Translations under genes and position numbers: made by a program
Shown here: piece after piece, positions 35,801 through 44,790 of the stretch
Position numbering within the stretch: the stretch's first letter is position 1
Layout of the letters: each line of letters begins with the position of its first letter
The notes under the pieces: model-generated
The model's database searches: none
Seen by the model: only the letters and a program-made list of their open reading frames with translations
What the model was told of the DNA's origin: nothing
Source: Dermatemys mawii
Lineage: Eukaryota; Chordata; Testudines; Dermatemydidae
Length of the DNA: 64,000 nucleotides
Assembly: GCA_007922305.1 (NCBI GenBank)
Contig: ML677366.1
Coordinates: 13,967,997-14,031,996 of the forward strand
Reading direction: 5' to 3'

Positions 35801-38800
35801 CTCCATATAGGGTAAAAAAAGATTGATCTGTGGTAAGCCTGGAACTCATTTGAACACATTCAGACTCTTCCCACATCGACTAGTGGTGCCATATGATACC
35901 ATATGTATCTATGCGATGGTATAGTTGTGCTATTAGAGTTGAGAAAACTGATTCTTAGGAGAGAAAGCTCTCTAGGTCAAAGTGACTCTCCCAATGTTAA
36001 TATAATCAAGTCATAAAAGATTAAATGTTAAGTAGCTCGTTCGGTCAGAAGTAGGGTTACCAGACAGCAAATGTGAAAAATCGGGACGGGGTGGGGAGTT
36101 ATAGGAGCCTGTATAAGAAAAAGACCCAAAAATTGGGACTGTCCCTATGAAACTGGGACATCTGTTCACTCTAGTCAGAGGCCATATGGCAGAAAACAAA
36201 CTACCAAAACCATCTACTTCTCTGACCCACCAAACACGTAGATTCACCAGAGAGGCTTCAACGGATCCATGACCTTTGTGCACTCATGTAAAATATCTTC
36301 TTATACATATGTTGGATACTTTACATTGCTGCATGTATATGTACCTTATTCAATTATACTAAACACACACACAAACATATACACATTATACAGTTGTGTT
36401 CCACAACCTGCCTTAAGACAGAATGAACAAGCAACTAAGACAATATGTGGACAAATGCTTGGTTATTTGGATTTGACAGCTTACTGGGCATCATTCCAGA
36501 AAGCATGTCTCAGGTGCTAGAGGCTGTTACTGGTGGGTTTTGCCTTGACAAAGACCACACATAGCTAACATGCTATTAAAACATGTGAACACCAAATAAA
36601 GATGTGGTTTATGCCCAAATTCTTTTGCCTGGTTTTATCATCTCAGACACTGTGAAAAATGATCACAGAATATGCTTTTTTACACAGGACTTGAAATTTC
36701 ATTTTCATTGTCAGAGTCTGCCAGTGCATGGTCTTTCTAGCAAGGATGACTGTACTGATAACAGTCTTCTGGCACAAGCTCACAAATTCTGTACTCATTT
36801 TAGTCCCTCCGATGAAGTCTGTATATTATGAGGATCACTACACAAGGTAAACAATTTACCCAAATTAAAACCAGATGAGCCACCACAATGCAGCTCTGTT
36901 ATACACACACCAGAAGGCCATTCATATGACTGCACGGAGAGCAGGCAAAGGAGAACATGTTCTAGCTCCTAGACAATGCACATTTATGGAAAGCCAGATT
37001 TTGCAGCCTGTCCTTTAGAGCAGAATGTAATTACTTGAATGTCTAAAGCTAGGCTCCTTAATCTGTACCAACCCCATAAAAAACAGTACCCTGATTATCA
37101 GAGGTGCTGAACACTGAGACTTCCCAGTGAACTCAGTAGAAGTATGAAAATCAGGCCAAGCTTGGATTGTATTAATAATATAATACTTATAGTATTTTTG
37201 TCAGTAGATCTCAAAGCACTTTACAAATGAAACCACTATCATTACTTCAGTTTTACACATGGGGAAACTGAGCCACAGAAGGGTAAAGTGACTTGCCCAA
37301 CATCACAGCTGGGATTAGAAGAGGTGTGTCCTGGGTCCCAGTCAATTGCTCTATCCACTAGGACACACTGCCTCTGCTTATATGCAGAAGGATGGTTTGG
37401 GAGCCAAATTTTGGCTTTGGTCATCTGTATTGACGAAACCAATACCTTGGTGCTGTTCTAATAATAGTTAAGTGCCAGCTTTATGCTGTGTAGCCCATGA
37501 CACAAAATCTAGCGAATCTCTACCCTGAATACCTTACTCCACACTCAAGACAGAGTATGCAGGATATATTTGGAACTAGAGGAGTGAATGGAGTGTGACT
37601 TTCAAACAACTTACTATTGGTGACTCACTGTTTGCACACATTGGGAAGGAAACAAGCCTGTAGCAGGGGCCTGTATGGAGAGAAAGCAGTGTGTGTATGT
37701 GTGCGTGTGGGATATTCTGTGTATCTAAATGTGAAAATGCATATCCACATGAGGGCTGTGAAGACTTATTGAAGGCAAAGTTTTGCCTTTTCTGGCCTTT
37801 TGTATGTTGGTGGCAAAAATGGCACATTTCAAGTCTCTTGGCAGGGCTGGCAGAGCAGTGTGGCTATATTTGACTTTTAACACCAGGCGTCCCCATGGCT
37901 TTTGAAGAGGCAGCTTTCCACTGGGTATTCCCCGCCCCTGAACTGTTACACGTGAAGTAAACTCCCCAAGTATGTTGTATTTTGCTGGCAGTTAGAATTA
38001 TTTGGGCCCAGAACTTCATGAAAGTCTCACTTTCAAATGGTGACACGTCAAAGGAATGCAAAGAAGTGTTGACGAAGAGGTTGTGTCATGGAGCACACAC
38101 TAATGAAGAGAAAAGGGATGTATCCATCCTCCTGTAGCCCAAAGGGTATGTCTACAGGCCAAATGAAAGTGTCTTTGTAGCTTTAATCTAGCTAGCACGG
38201 TAACAAAGTACCGGTATGGACCCAAGCATGGGCCAGCAACCCGAGTACATACCTAGTGTCCTTGGCAGGCTTGGGGGATAGATAACTAGGCCATAGTGAA
38301 GCCTATACCACCACTTCCTCACTACCATTGTCACCCTCATATGCTAAATTAAAGCTAGCACAGGTATGCCTACACATACTTCATTTGTGGTGTAGACCTG
38401 AAGTGTTACTTTCAGCGCTACTCTCTTGCCACCTAGCTCTTAAAAGCAAATATACAAACACTCGCAGCCCGGGAGAATCTGCAGGTCTATTGGTCTCTGA
38501 AAATAGGGTTTGTGTTCGGTATGACTGCTGGCATGTACTGCAACTGCCTGATTTCTAGCAGGAATTCTAGCATTTCTAGCCCAGCTGGAAGGTGCTTCAT
38601 AAATCAACAAGCAAGTTTGAATGTAGACTTGATTCATAAAAGCAACCTAGGCTCTTCCTTTGGAAGATGCTGCACTGGCATTTGCTACCAATACTGATAT
38701 ACACTGGCTTCTGACACTGATAGCGGATCACTAGTGTGTAATCTCAGTTCAAGATGAAAGGCTACAACATGCTGAAAAGAAATCCCATGTTCTAGAGCAG

Positions 38801-40331
38801 GACTCCAAAGTCCTGACATTTCTGACCAAGAGATGACTTTCTTATAGATCATTTAAAAGAAAAATACCACAAATCTGACTTCATAGCTTTGATGCTTTGC
38901 CATTTGGGTAGACACACAGCAATTTAGATGATGAGGAGACTAGTTTTAAGGGCTGGACTTGAGAGGAGAGCTAATGGGGAGATACTACAGCATTTGGGGA
39001 AGGATTTTTGATATTCCTGTAAATAAGAATAATACAAAGATTGTGACCAAATATAGAAATTGCCAGACTGGATCAGACCCATCCATGGTCCATCTAGTCC
39101 AGTTATGTCAGCACAAAATATTCAGATGAAGGTGCAGGAAATCAAAGAGTAGGCAGGTGTGGAATAATCTGCCCTCTATGATGATCTCATCCTAATTCCT
39201 AATAGTTAGAAATTGGCTTAGGACCTGAAAGCACAAGGCTTTAGATCCCTTCCAATATGTTTTTTTTTAGTTTTATGTGCTATAAATCTGGTTATTCTGG
39301 TTATCCACATAAGTGTCCATTTCCACCAGTCTCCTGCCATTTATGGATGGCAAATGGGACTCCATTCCCCTTGTTTCTCTGGTAGTATGTCATAGAAGAG
39401 GACATTCTCTGCCCTTGAAATAGCCCGTTCTCCAAACTAAGCCAATTGGCAGTCAGCCATCTCTCATTTCCTGGAAGGGTTTCAAGATCTACTGGGAATA
39501 TATTTTTAAACTATTTCTTCCCCTTTCTATGTTATGCCACATTTTATTCCTGAAGCAAGCTTCTCCTAGGTTTACAAATGTGGTGGGTTATCTTAAGCTC
39601 ACGGTCCTTGAGTCTCAAAGTTAGGAAAACCCATTTCTGCAAAGCACCAAAACAGCTGATAAAAAACACACAATTCCATGTCAGGAATTATTTGCTCAAG
39701 TAGACTGCTCAGCTAACTCCTCCCAACATATCATAGCTTGTTTACCTGAATCTCCCTGAGTGCCACTGGCAAATCAGATGTGGAAACATCTGTGCTTCAC
39801 ATAGTGTGGTGGGTGCTTTTTGGTGTAAGAGTGAGGTACTGGAATTATAGCCACATCTGGACCTTCCAACATCCTCTTACAGATTCATAAGCCATTTTGA
39901 GAAAGTCCATTAGCAAGTATGTTAGGATTTTGTCAGCAGCTTTCTCATCTCTATGTAACTTGTGTTGATATTTTAGGGGTAGATTGTGCAACCCTTACTC
40001 ATGTTGGTGACTGCTCACACATGAGCACACCCACTGATGTCAATGAGATTCTTTGGGTGAAATCCTGTTCCCACTGACTTCAATGGCAAAACTCCCATTT
40101 ACTTCTCTGGGGTCAGGATTTCACCCTTTGGTTGTGTGCGTAAGGGCACACCAACATGAGGACACATTGAACAACCTAGCCCTAAATTAGTATGGCTGGT
40201 TAGTCAAATTCTACGTGTGGCTGAAAGAATGTCCTGGATTCCATCTACAGGTGATTTACCATCTTTTTTGTTTGCTGTTGTGTGAACTGCAGAACTGGAG
40301 TACCGTTTTCAGGCTAAACAAGAAAACTTAG
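32817..40331 (+). CDS. Upstream ORF 2 in the MINAR1 leader (spliced, overlaps uORF1)
   Basis: Its ATG overlaps the uORF1 stop in the four bases ATGA (32817-32820). The frame reads MKRK, then alternating Thr/His from the AC repeat, and reaches the donor after 21 complete codons. If spliced to 40293, it continues for 12 codons (NWSTVFRLNKKT) and stops at TAG 40329-40331, 12 bases before the MINAR1 ATG. The ATGA overlap is the arrangement that can allow termination-reinitiation. The segments are 32817-32879 and 40293-40331, and this depends on the inferred first intron. Confidence 0.3.
32829..32850 (+). repeat. (AC)11 microsatellite in the putative 5' UTR exon
   Basis: Eleven AC units lie 29 bp upstream of the exon 1 splice donor, within uORF2. 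Alternating purine-pyrimidine DNA is length-polymorphic and can take up Z-form. A change in repeat number not divisible by three units would shift the frame of uORF2. Confidence 0.9.
36054..36171 (+). mobile_element. Mariner-type MITE, copy 2 (118 bp, TA duplication)
   Basis: TA flanks both sides (36052-36053 and 36172-36173). The left end GGGTTACCAGACAGC and the reverse complement of the right end (GAGTGAACAGATGTC) are related terminal inverted repeats. The interior (AAATCGGGACGGGGTGGGG, GGGACTGTCCCTATGA) matches the inverted copy at 22667-22781. It lies in MINAR1 intron 1. Confidence 0.8.
37165..37380 (-). mobile_element. MIR-type SINE, antisense
   Basis: CACATGGGGAAACTGAGCCACAGAAGGGTAAAGTGACTTGCCCAACATCACAGCTGGGATTAGAA is the inverted MIR signature, ending CAATTGCTCTATCCACTAGGACACACTGCC. 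It lies in MINAR1 intron 1. Confidence 0.8.
38148..38402. mobile_element. TIR element with GGGTATGTCTACA ends (MITE-like)
   Basis: It begins GGGTATGTCTACAGGCC and ends GGTGTAGACCTG. The interior AAAGTGTCTTTGTAGCTTTAATCTAGCTAGCAC is partly mirrored by AAATTAAAGCTAGCACAGG near the right end. This matches a common sauropsid hAT-like MITE architecture as I remember it. Family assignment is uncertain. Confidence 0.55.
39055..39330 (-). mobile_element. CR1-like LINE fragment, antisense
   Basis: TTGCCAGACTGGATCAGACCC, ATGGTCCATCTAGTCCAG and TTGGCTTAGGACCTGAAAGC are antisense CR1 landmarks similar to those at 2385 and 20283. Confidence 0.65.
40055..40126. repeat. 72-bp palindromic element with perfect 13-bp TIRs
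   Basis: GGGTGAAATCCTG (40055-40067) and CAGGATTTCACCC (40114-40126) are exact reverse complements. The interior arms TTCCCACTGACTTCAATGG and TCCCATTTACTTCTCTGGGG continue the symmetry imperfectly. It is the best-preserved copy of the dispersed palindromic family and lies 167 bp upstream of the inferred MINAR1 main-exon start. Confidence 0.8.
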
Positions 40332-40343
40332 CACACATCAAGC
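40293..40343 (+). other. MINAR1: MINAR1 5' UTR portion of the main exon
   Basis: These are 51 bases between the inferred acceptor (AG at 40291-40292, preceded by a T-rich tract) and the start codon. They contain the 3' end of upstream ORF 2, which stops at 40329-40331. The start context CAAGCATGGAG has A at -3 and G at +4, so initiation at 40344 should be efficient. Confidence 0.6.
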
Positions 40344-42641
40344 ATGGAGACCAGTCAGGAATCCTCGCACTTCCTGGTGAAGATTCTGGAAGAGCTGGAT
40401 ACCAAGCAAAACACTGTTTCGTATCAGGATCTCTGCAAGTCACTGTGTGCAAGGTTTGATTTGTCTCAGCTGGCCAAGCTCAGAAGTGTGCTCTTTTACA
40501 CAGCTTGCCTGGATCCTAATTTCCCAGCGACTTTGTTCAAAGACAAAATGAGATGCACTGTCAACAATCAGCAATCAAAGAAAATCATGGTTGCAGCAGA
40601 TATAGTAACGATATTCAACCTCATACAAATGAATGGGGGAGTGGCCAAGGAAAAACTCCCTGTTGCACGACAAAAAATGAGGAAGAAAGAATCAGTGGAG
40701 TCCTGCAGGTCTGACACAGAGATATGCAATGTGGTAGACTGTGTATCTAATTGCGAGCTGAGAGACAGAGAGTTTAACAGGGGCTACTCAGTTAGAAGGT
40801 CTTCCAAATGCAGGAAGGTGGATTGTAAAGATTGTCAACAATTTGTACCTACTTCAGAACCTAACTTTTTGCTTGGCGTTAATAAGGAAATGAAAGGCCG
40901 AGCTGCCTCGCTTGATAGGCTGCAGGCACTAGCATCCTATTCCATTGTTAACTCTCCGCCCTGTGAAATGCAGAGCACGTACTTCCCAATGAACATTGAG
41001 AATGAATCAATCTCTGACCAGGACTCATTGCCTATCAATGCAGCTATAAAAGAGACTTTTATTTCGAATGATGAGCCATTTGTGTTGCAATCATGTGTAC
41101 AGAAAAGGAACATATTCAAGGAAGATTTTCATAATCTTATCACAATATCTCCCAATTTAATGCCGCCCAATAAAAAACCAGAAGATGGACATGGAGAGCC
41201 TCAGAACAGGAAAGAAACCTCCAAACAGGGTTTCTTCAACCACAGTTTTGAAATGCCGTACAGCAGCCAGTACTTGAACCCAGTTTATTCTCCGATACCA
41301 GACAAAAGACGAGTAAAACATGAAAGCTTAGATGATCTCCAAGCTTCTACATACTTTGGCCCTACCACTGTTCTTGGGCCCCAAGATACAAAAAGATGGG
41401 CAGGAAAACCGAGTAAACAAATTGCATGGCCAGCAAAAAGCTGGAGCTTAAACACAGAGGAGGTACCTGATTTTGAAAGATCCTTTTTCAATAGGAAGCA
41501 AGCTGAAGAAAAGCAGCGATATCAGAGTTCAAACAGCCAGTCACCAAGTTTTCCTGCAGCAGACAGGCACCAAACCTATCTCAATCCCAAGGATCAAACA
41601 CCGATTATACAGGCTAATTATGCCGTGAAACAAAATGGACACAAACCCAAGGAAATTCCCTCCATTGTAGACATGGAGAAACAAGAGCTAATCAAAAAGT
41701 TTAGGGATAAAAGCATTAACTGCACTTCTGTTCAGCTGCTAAGCATTGACAAAACCACCAGCGTTGGGACACAAACAGAGCAGCAAGGATTGGAACACAA
41801 AAAATGCAAGGAGTTGTGTGCTCCAAGTCAAACTAAGTATGGAGAGAGGCATTCTCTAAAGCAGTCAGATGATGACTCTGAAATTGTGAGTGACGATATC
41901 AGTGACATTTTTCGGTTTCTGGACGATATGAGCATCTGTGGATCTACAGGAGTGATGCAATCCTCCTGTTACAACAGCACCGGGTCACTGTCTCAGGTAC
42001 GTAAATCTGACTGTGAAAGCTCTCCTGAACACAATTTAACTAAAATAACCAATGGGAATTCCAGTAACAAGCTAGATAAAGCAGTCCGCTCAGATATGCA
42101 CAATACAGATGATGAACTAAAAACTAGTGTCTGCAAGTTAGTTCTCAGGATTGGTGAAATAGAAAAGAAACTAGAATCTCTGTCGGGCGTCAGAGAAGAA
42201 ATCTCCCAAGTCCTGGGAAAACTAAATAAGTTGGATGAAAAAATTCAGCAGCCAGAGAAGGTCAATGTACAAATAGATCTTAATTCCCTGACGAGTGAGG
42301 TTCAGTCAGATGAGAGCACCTCTCCACGAGTATTTCAGTGTCATAATGCTTCTCTCGGAGGCAAATTGGAGAATAACCCTGACTGGTGCTGTTCTGATGC
42401 CAGCGGAAGTAACAGCGAAAGTCTTCGGGTAAAAGCCTTAAAAAAAAGTTTATTTACCAGGAGGTCCTCACGGTCACTGACGGAGGAGAATAGTGCCACT
42501 GAATCCAAAATAGCAAGTATTTCCAACTCTCCTCGAGACTGGAGAGCTATCACATATACCAACCAGGTTGGCATGACAGAAGAGGAGATGAAAGACAGAG
42601 GTGGAGTTGAAAATAAGGACTGGCACAGGAAATCCAAAGAG
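40344..42641 (+). CDS. MINAR1: MINAR1 coding exon 1 (residues 1-766)
   Basis: This exon encodes most of the major intrinsically disordered NOTCH2-binding receptor 1. The family protein is reported to bind and stabilise NOTCH2, restrain angiogenesis, and (as UBTOR) dampen mTOR signalling. The opening block (residues 1 to about 110; SLCARFDLSQLAKLR, FPATLFKDKMRCTVNN) is nearly identical to the human protein as I recall it. A long polar, Ser/Asn-rich region follows, with an acidic patch at residues 509-530 (DDDSEIVSDDISDIF) and a heptad-like coiled-coil stretch at about 592-643 (LVLRIGEIEKKLESLSGV). The exon ends in KSKE at GAG|GTAATT, phase 0. The open frame continues 51 codons into the intron; that tail is absent from the spliced product. 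The start was chosen by homology and a strong Kozak context. Confidence 0.97.
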
Positions 42642-44206
42642 GTAATTTCTATATATACTTACATAATAAGCTATTTTAAAAAAACAAACAAAAAACACTC
42701 TAGCTATGATTGTCCTTGGTGCTTTTTGAAGCTTCAGGGCTTGGTAATACTGTGCTACTCTATTATGCTATTCTTCATAGTTATCATAATTGAATGATTT
42801 CTTACTTATATCTCATTGGCAACTGCACAGTATGAAATGGTCAAGCTGTTCCTGAAAGCAACCTGCTCTTTAGAAAGGGACAGATTTGAATGACAGCTTC
42901 AGGAGAGAATGTCATTAATATTATGATCAGTGGTGGTATAAGGACACGGAATAATTAAATAAGTGAAAAGAGCATAAGGAAAACTGCAATACTCTCTTTT
43001 TTAAAAGGAGTGTAGTAAAAGGTCCATTTTGGTATCTTCTATCTAAAATTATATATTGAAAAGAACCAGAAAAAGATACGACTTGCTCGGACTCTCCTAA
43101 GAAAAAATCCTAATATGTGTACACTGAACTACAAACTGTTATTACGCTTCCTTTTTCCTCTGACTTTCACAGTCATTTATGTCTCTCCTAACACGTATGA
43201 TAGTCTCCATTGTCTAGACTGCAACATTGCTGTGGTTCCTTTTCAGTTACCCAGGAGGACTTGGTTCCTTCCTCCCTGCAACTAATCACTCCCACCTTTG
43301 GAAAGTCTGTCACTGGTCAGCAGCCCCTCTGATTGCTGCTCAGTTTAAAACTTGGCTCCTCTGTTGAGCAATTTGTATTTCACTGAGATTAGGGCCCAAT
43401 AGACAGGGCTGCTGGGTTTTGCAACATTCCTTCAGAAGTCAGGAACACATTGCAGGGTGTGCTTTGGCCTGTGAAGGAGGAGTTCTTGGAGAGAATGGAG
43501 GGGTCAAAGACTTCCTGGGGAGAAGGAAGAACCAGGGGTTTAGTGGATGTGTGTGAAATGAGGAAGAAGCAGCCAAGGATTTATTGGAAGGCTGTAAAAA
43601 CACAGTGGGGCAGGGACCCTCAGTAATTTGAAGTATCCAGACTTTCATAGGTTTATCTGAGCCTTTAGAATTCTTCAGTCACTAATTAGAATGTGATCAA
43701 ATGAGCACCTCTAAACACTGGAGCAGCTTTGTAGAAAGTCTGGTATAAGGGTGACTGTTCGTGTATAGAAAGTATGGTTCCCCTTCCAGTCAGAGTCAGT
43801 GCAGGGAGCAGAGTTCCCTGGGTAAATGTGTGTCTTCAGACAGCCCTTTAGTGCAAAGGCTTTCCAAACTAGTTCGTCTTTTCTACAGTGAAGGCATCCC
43901 AGAGAGATTTATCTAACTTGTAAGCAGTACTAGGACAAAATTTTCAGCTGCTACCTGTAACTTTATGCCCACAATAGTGCAAATGCAGGTTTGTGCTTGT
44001 AAAAATCAGTCTATTGGTAAAAGCAAGGATGGAGATTAGATTAAGGCCAACTGAAAGCTTGGTTCCGGTTTGTGGGTTTGTTATCATGGCTTAGGCAGTC
44101 TCGAGCTGTAGAGGTGAAAAGAATCTCTCTCTCCTCTCATATTTAACTCCCCCCCCTCAAAAAAAATCCTCTTTCTTCTCTGAAATTCTTTTGAACCTTG
44201 TTGCAG
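42642..44206 (+). other. MINAR1: MINAR1 intron 2 (1565 bp)
   Basis: The intron is bounded by GTAATT and TTGCAG. The MINAR1 frame stays open for 51 codons into it, ending TGA at 42795-42797, with a hydrophobic final stretch. An ATTAAA (42954-42959) lies 157 bp beyond that stop. I recognise no interspersed repeat of note and no other gene. Confidence 0.9.
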
Positions 44207-44461
44207 GCAGACAGGCAGTATGAAATCCCACAGCCACATAGACTCTCTAAGCAACCAAAAGATGCTTTCTTGATTGAACAAGTCTTTAGTCCTCATCCCT
44301 ACCCTGCATCACTCAAGTCACATATGAAAAGCAACCCACTCTACACAGACATGAGGTTGACAGAACTGGCTGAAGTTAAACGTGCCCAGCCATCATGGAC
44401 CATAGAAGAATATACCAGGAACTCAGGAGATAAAGGCAAGCTTGCAGCTTTGGATCTACAA
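44207..44461 (+). CDS. MINAR1: MINAR1 coding exon 2 (residues 767-851)
   Basis: The acceptor TTGTTGCAG ends at 44206 and the donor GTGAGT begins at 44462, giving exactly 85 codons in phase 0 on both sides. The product starts ADRQYEIPQPHRLSK and ends GDKGKLAALDLQ. It is the conserved segment leading into the family's C-terminal domain, with strong identity to the mammalian protein (VEQVFSPHPYPASLK-like block, SNPLYTDMRLTELAEVKR). Being a multiple of three, the exon could be skipped without a frameshift. Confidence 0.96.
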
Positions 44462-44532
44462 GTGAGTCCCGTTTGTTTCATTTTAGTGACACGATTGTGA
44501 AGGATGTTTACCAGAATGTTTATTTAATGGTG

Positions 44533-44790
44533 GGTTTGGATAGCTCAGTAAGTTGAGCCTTCAGCTTTTAGATTGCTGGCTCACGATCCATCCCAGATCA
44601 GTGGTGAAGAACATCTGTTAACGTTCTATCACTGTTCTGTGACCTTTGAAATAGTTGGTGGTCTCAGTCCATTTGCTAGCGGACAGTTGTCTATAAAACC
44701 ATCACCACTGTTGGAACCTCGTTAGACATTGCACAAGAGGGGTTAAAGAATGAATGGACATGGTGCATGAACTGAGCATTTATCCCCCAA
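44533..44790 (+). mobile_element. tRNA-derived SINE (tRNA-like head)
   Basis: The head GGATAGCTCAGTAAGTTGAGCC matches a tRNA A-box, and TTCAGCTTTTAGATTGCTGG resembles an anticodon arm with a Lys-like CTTTTA loop. A degenerate B-box-like CACGATCCATCC follows. The tail (CTCAGTCCATTTGCTAGCGGACAG) has repeat character. The 3' limit is a guess. It is not a functional tRNA because arms are mispaired and the acceptor stem is missing. Confidence 0.55.

Larger units (their letters stand above)
32880..40292 (+). other. MINAR1: MINAR1 intron 1 (inferred, about 7.4 kb)
   Basis: The intron starts GTAAGG at 32880 and ends at a pyrimidine/T-rich tract followed by CTGCAG at 40287-40292. A weaker alternative acceptor, CTACAG, ends near 40249. 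Contents I recognise are a mariner-type MITE (36054-36171), an antisense MIR (about 37165-37380), a TIR element beginning GGGTATGTCTACA (about 38148), an antisense CR1-like fragment (about 39055-39330) and a 72-bp perfect-TIR palindrome (40055-40126). No coding exon is evident inside it. Confidence 0.55.

Noticed and set aside
42642..42797. Treating the full 817-codon open frame as the MINAR1 protein
   Set aside because: The last 51 codons are intronic. A GT donor follows KSKE, and exons at 44207 and 49154 restore the known C-terminus and a 916-residue total. Kept only as a possible retained-intron isoform.
44533..44605. Possible functional tRNA gene
   Set aside because: Only the A-box and part of an anticodon arm are present; stems do not pair properly and the B-box is degenerate, so it is read as a SINE head.
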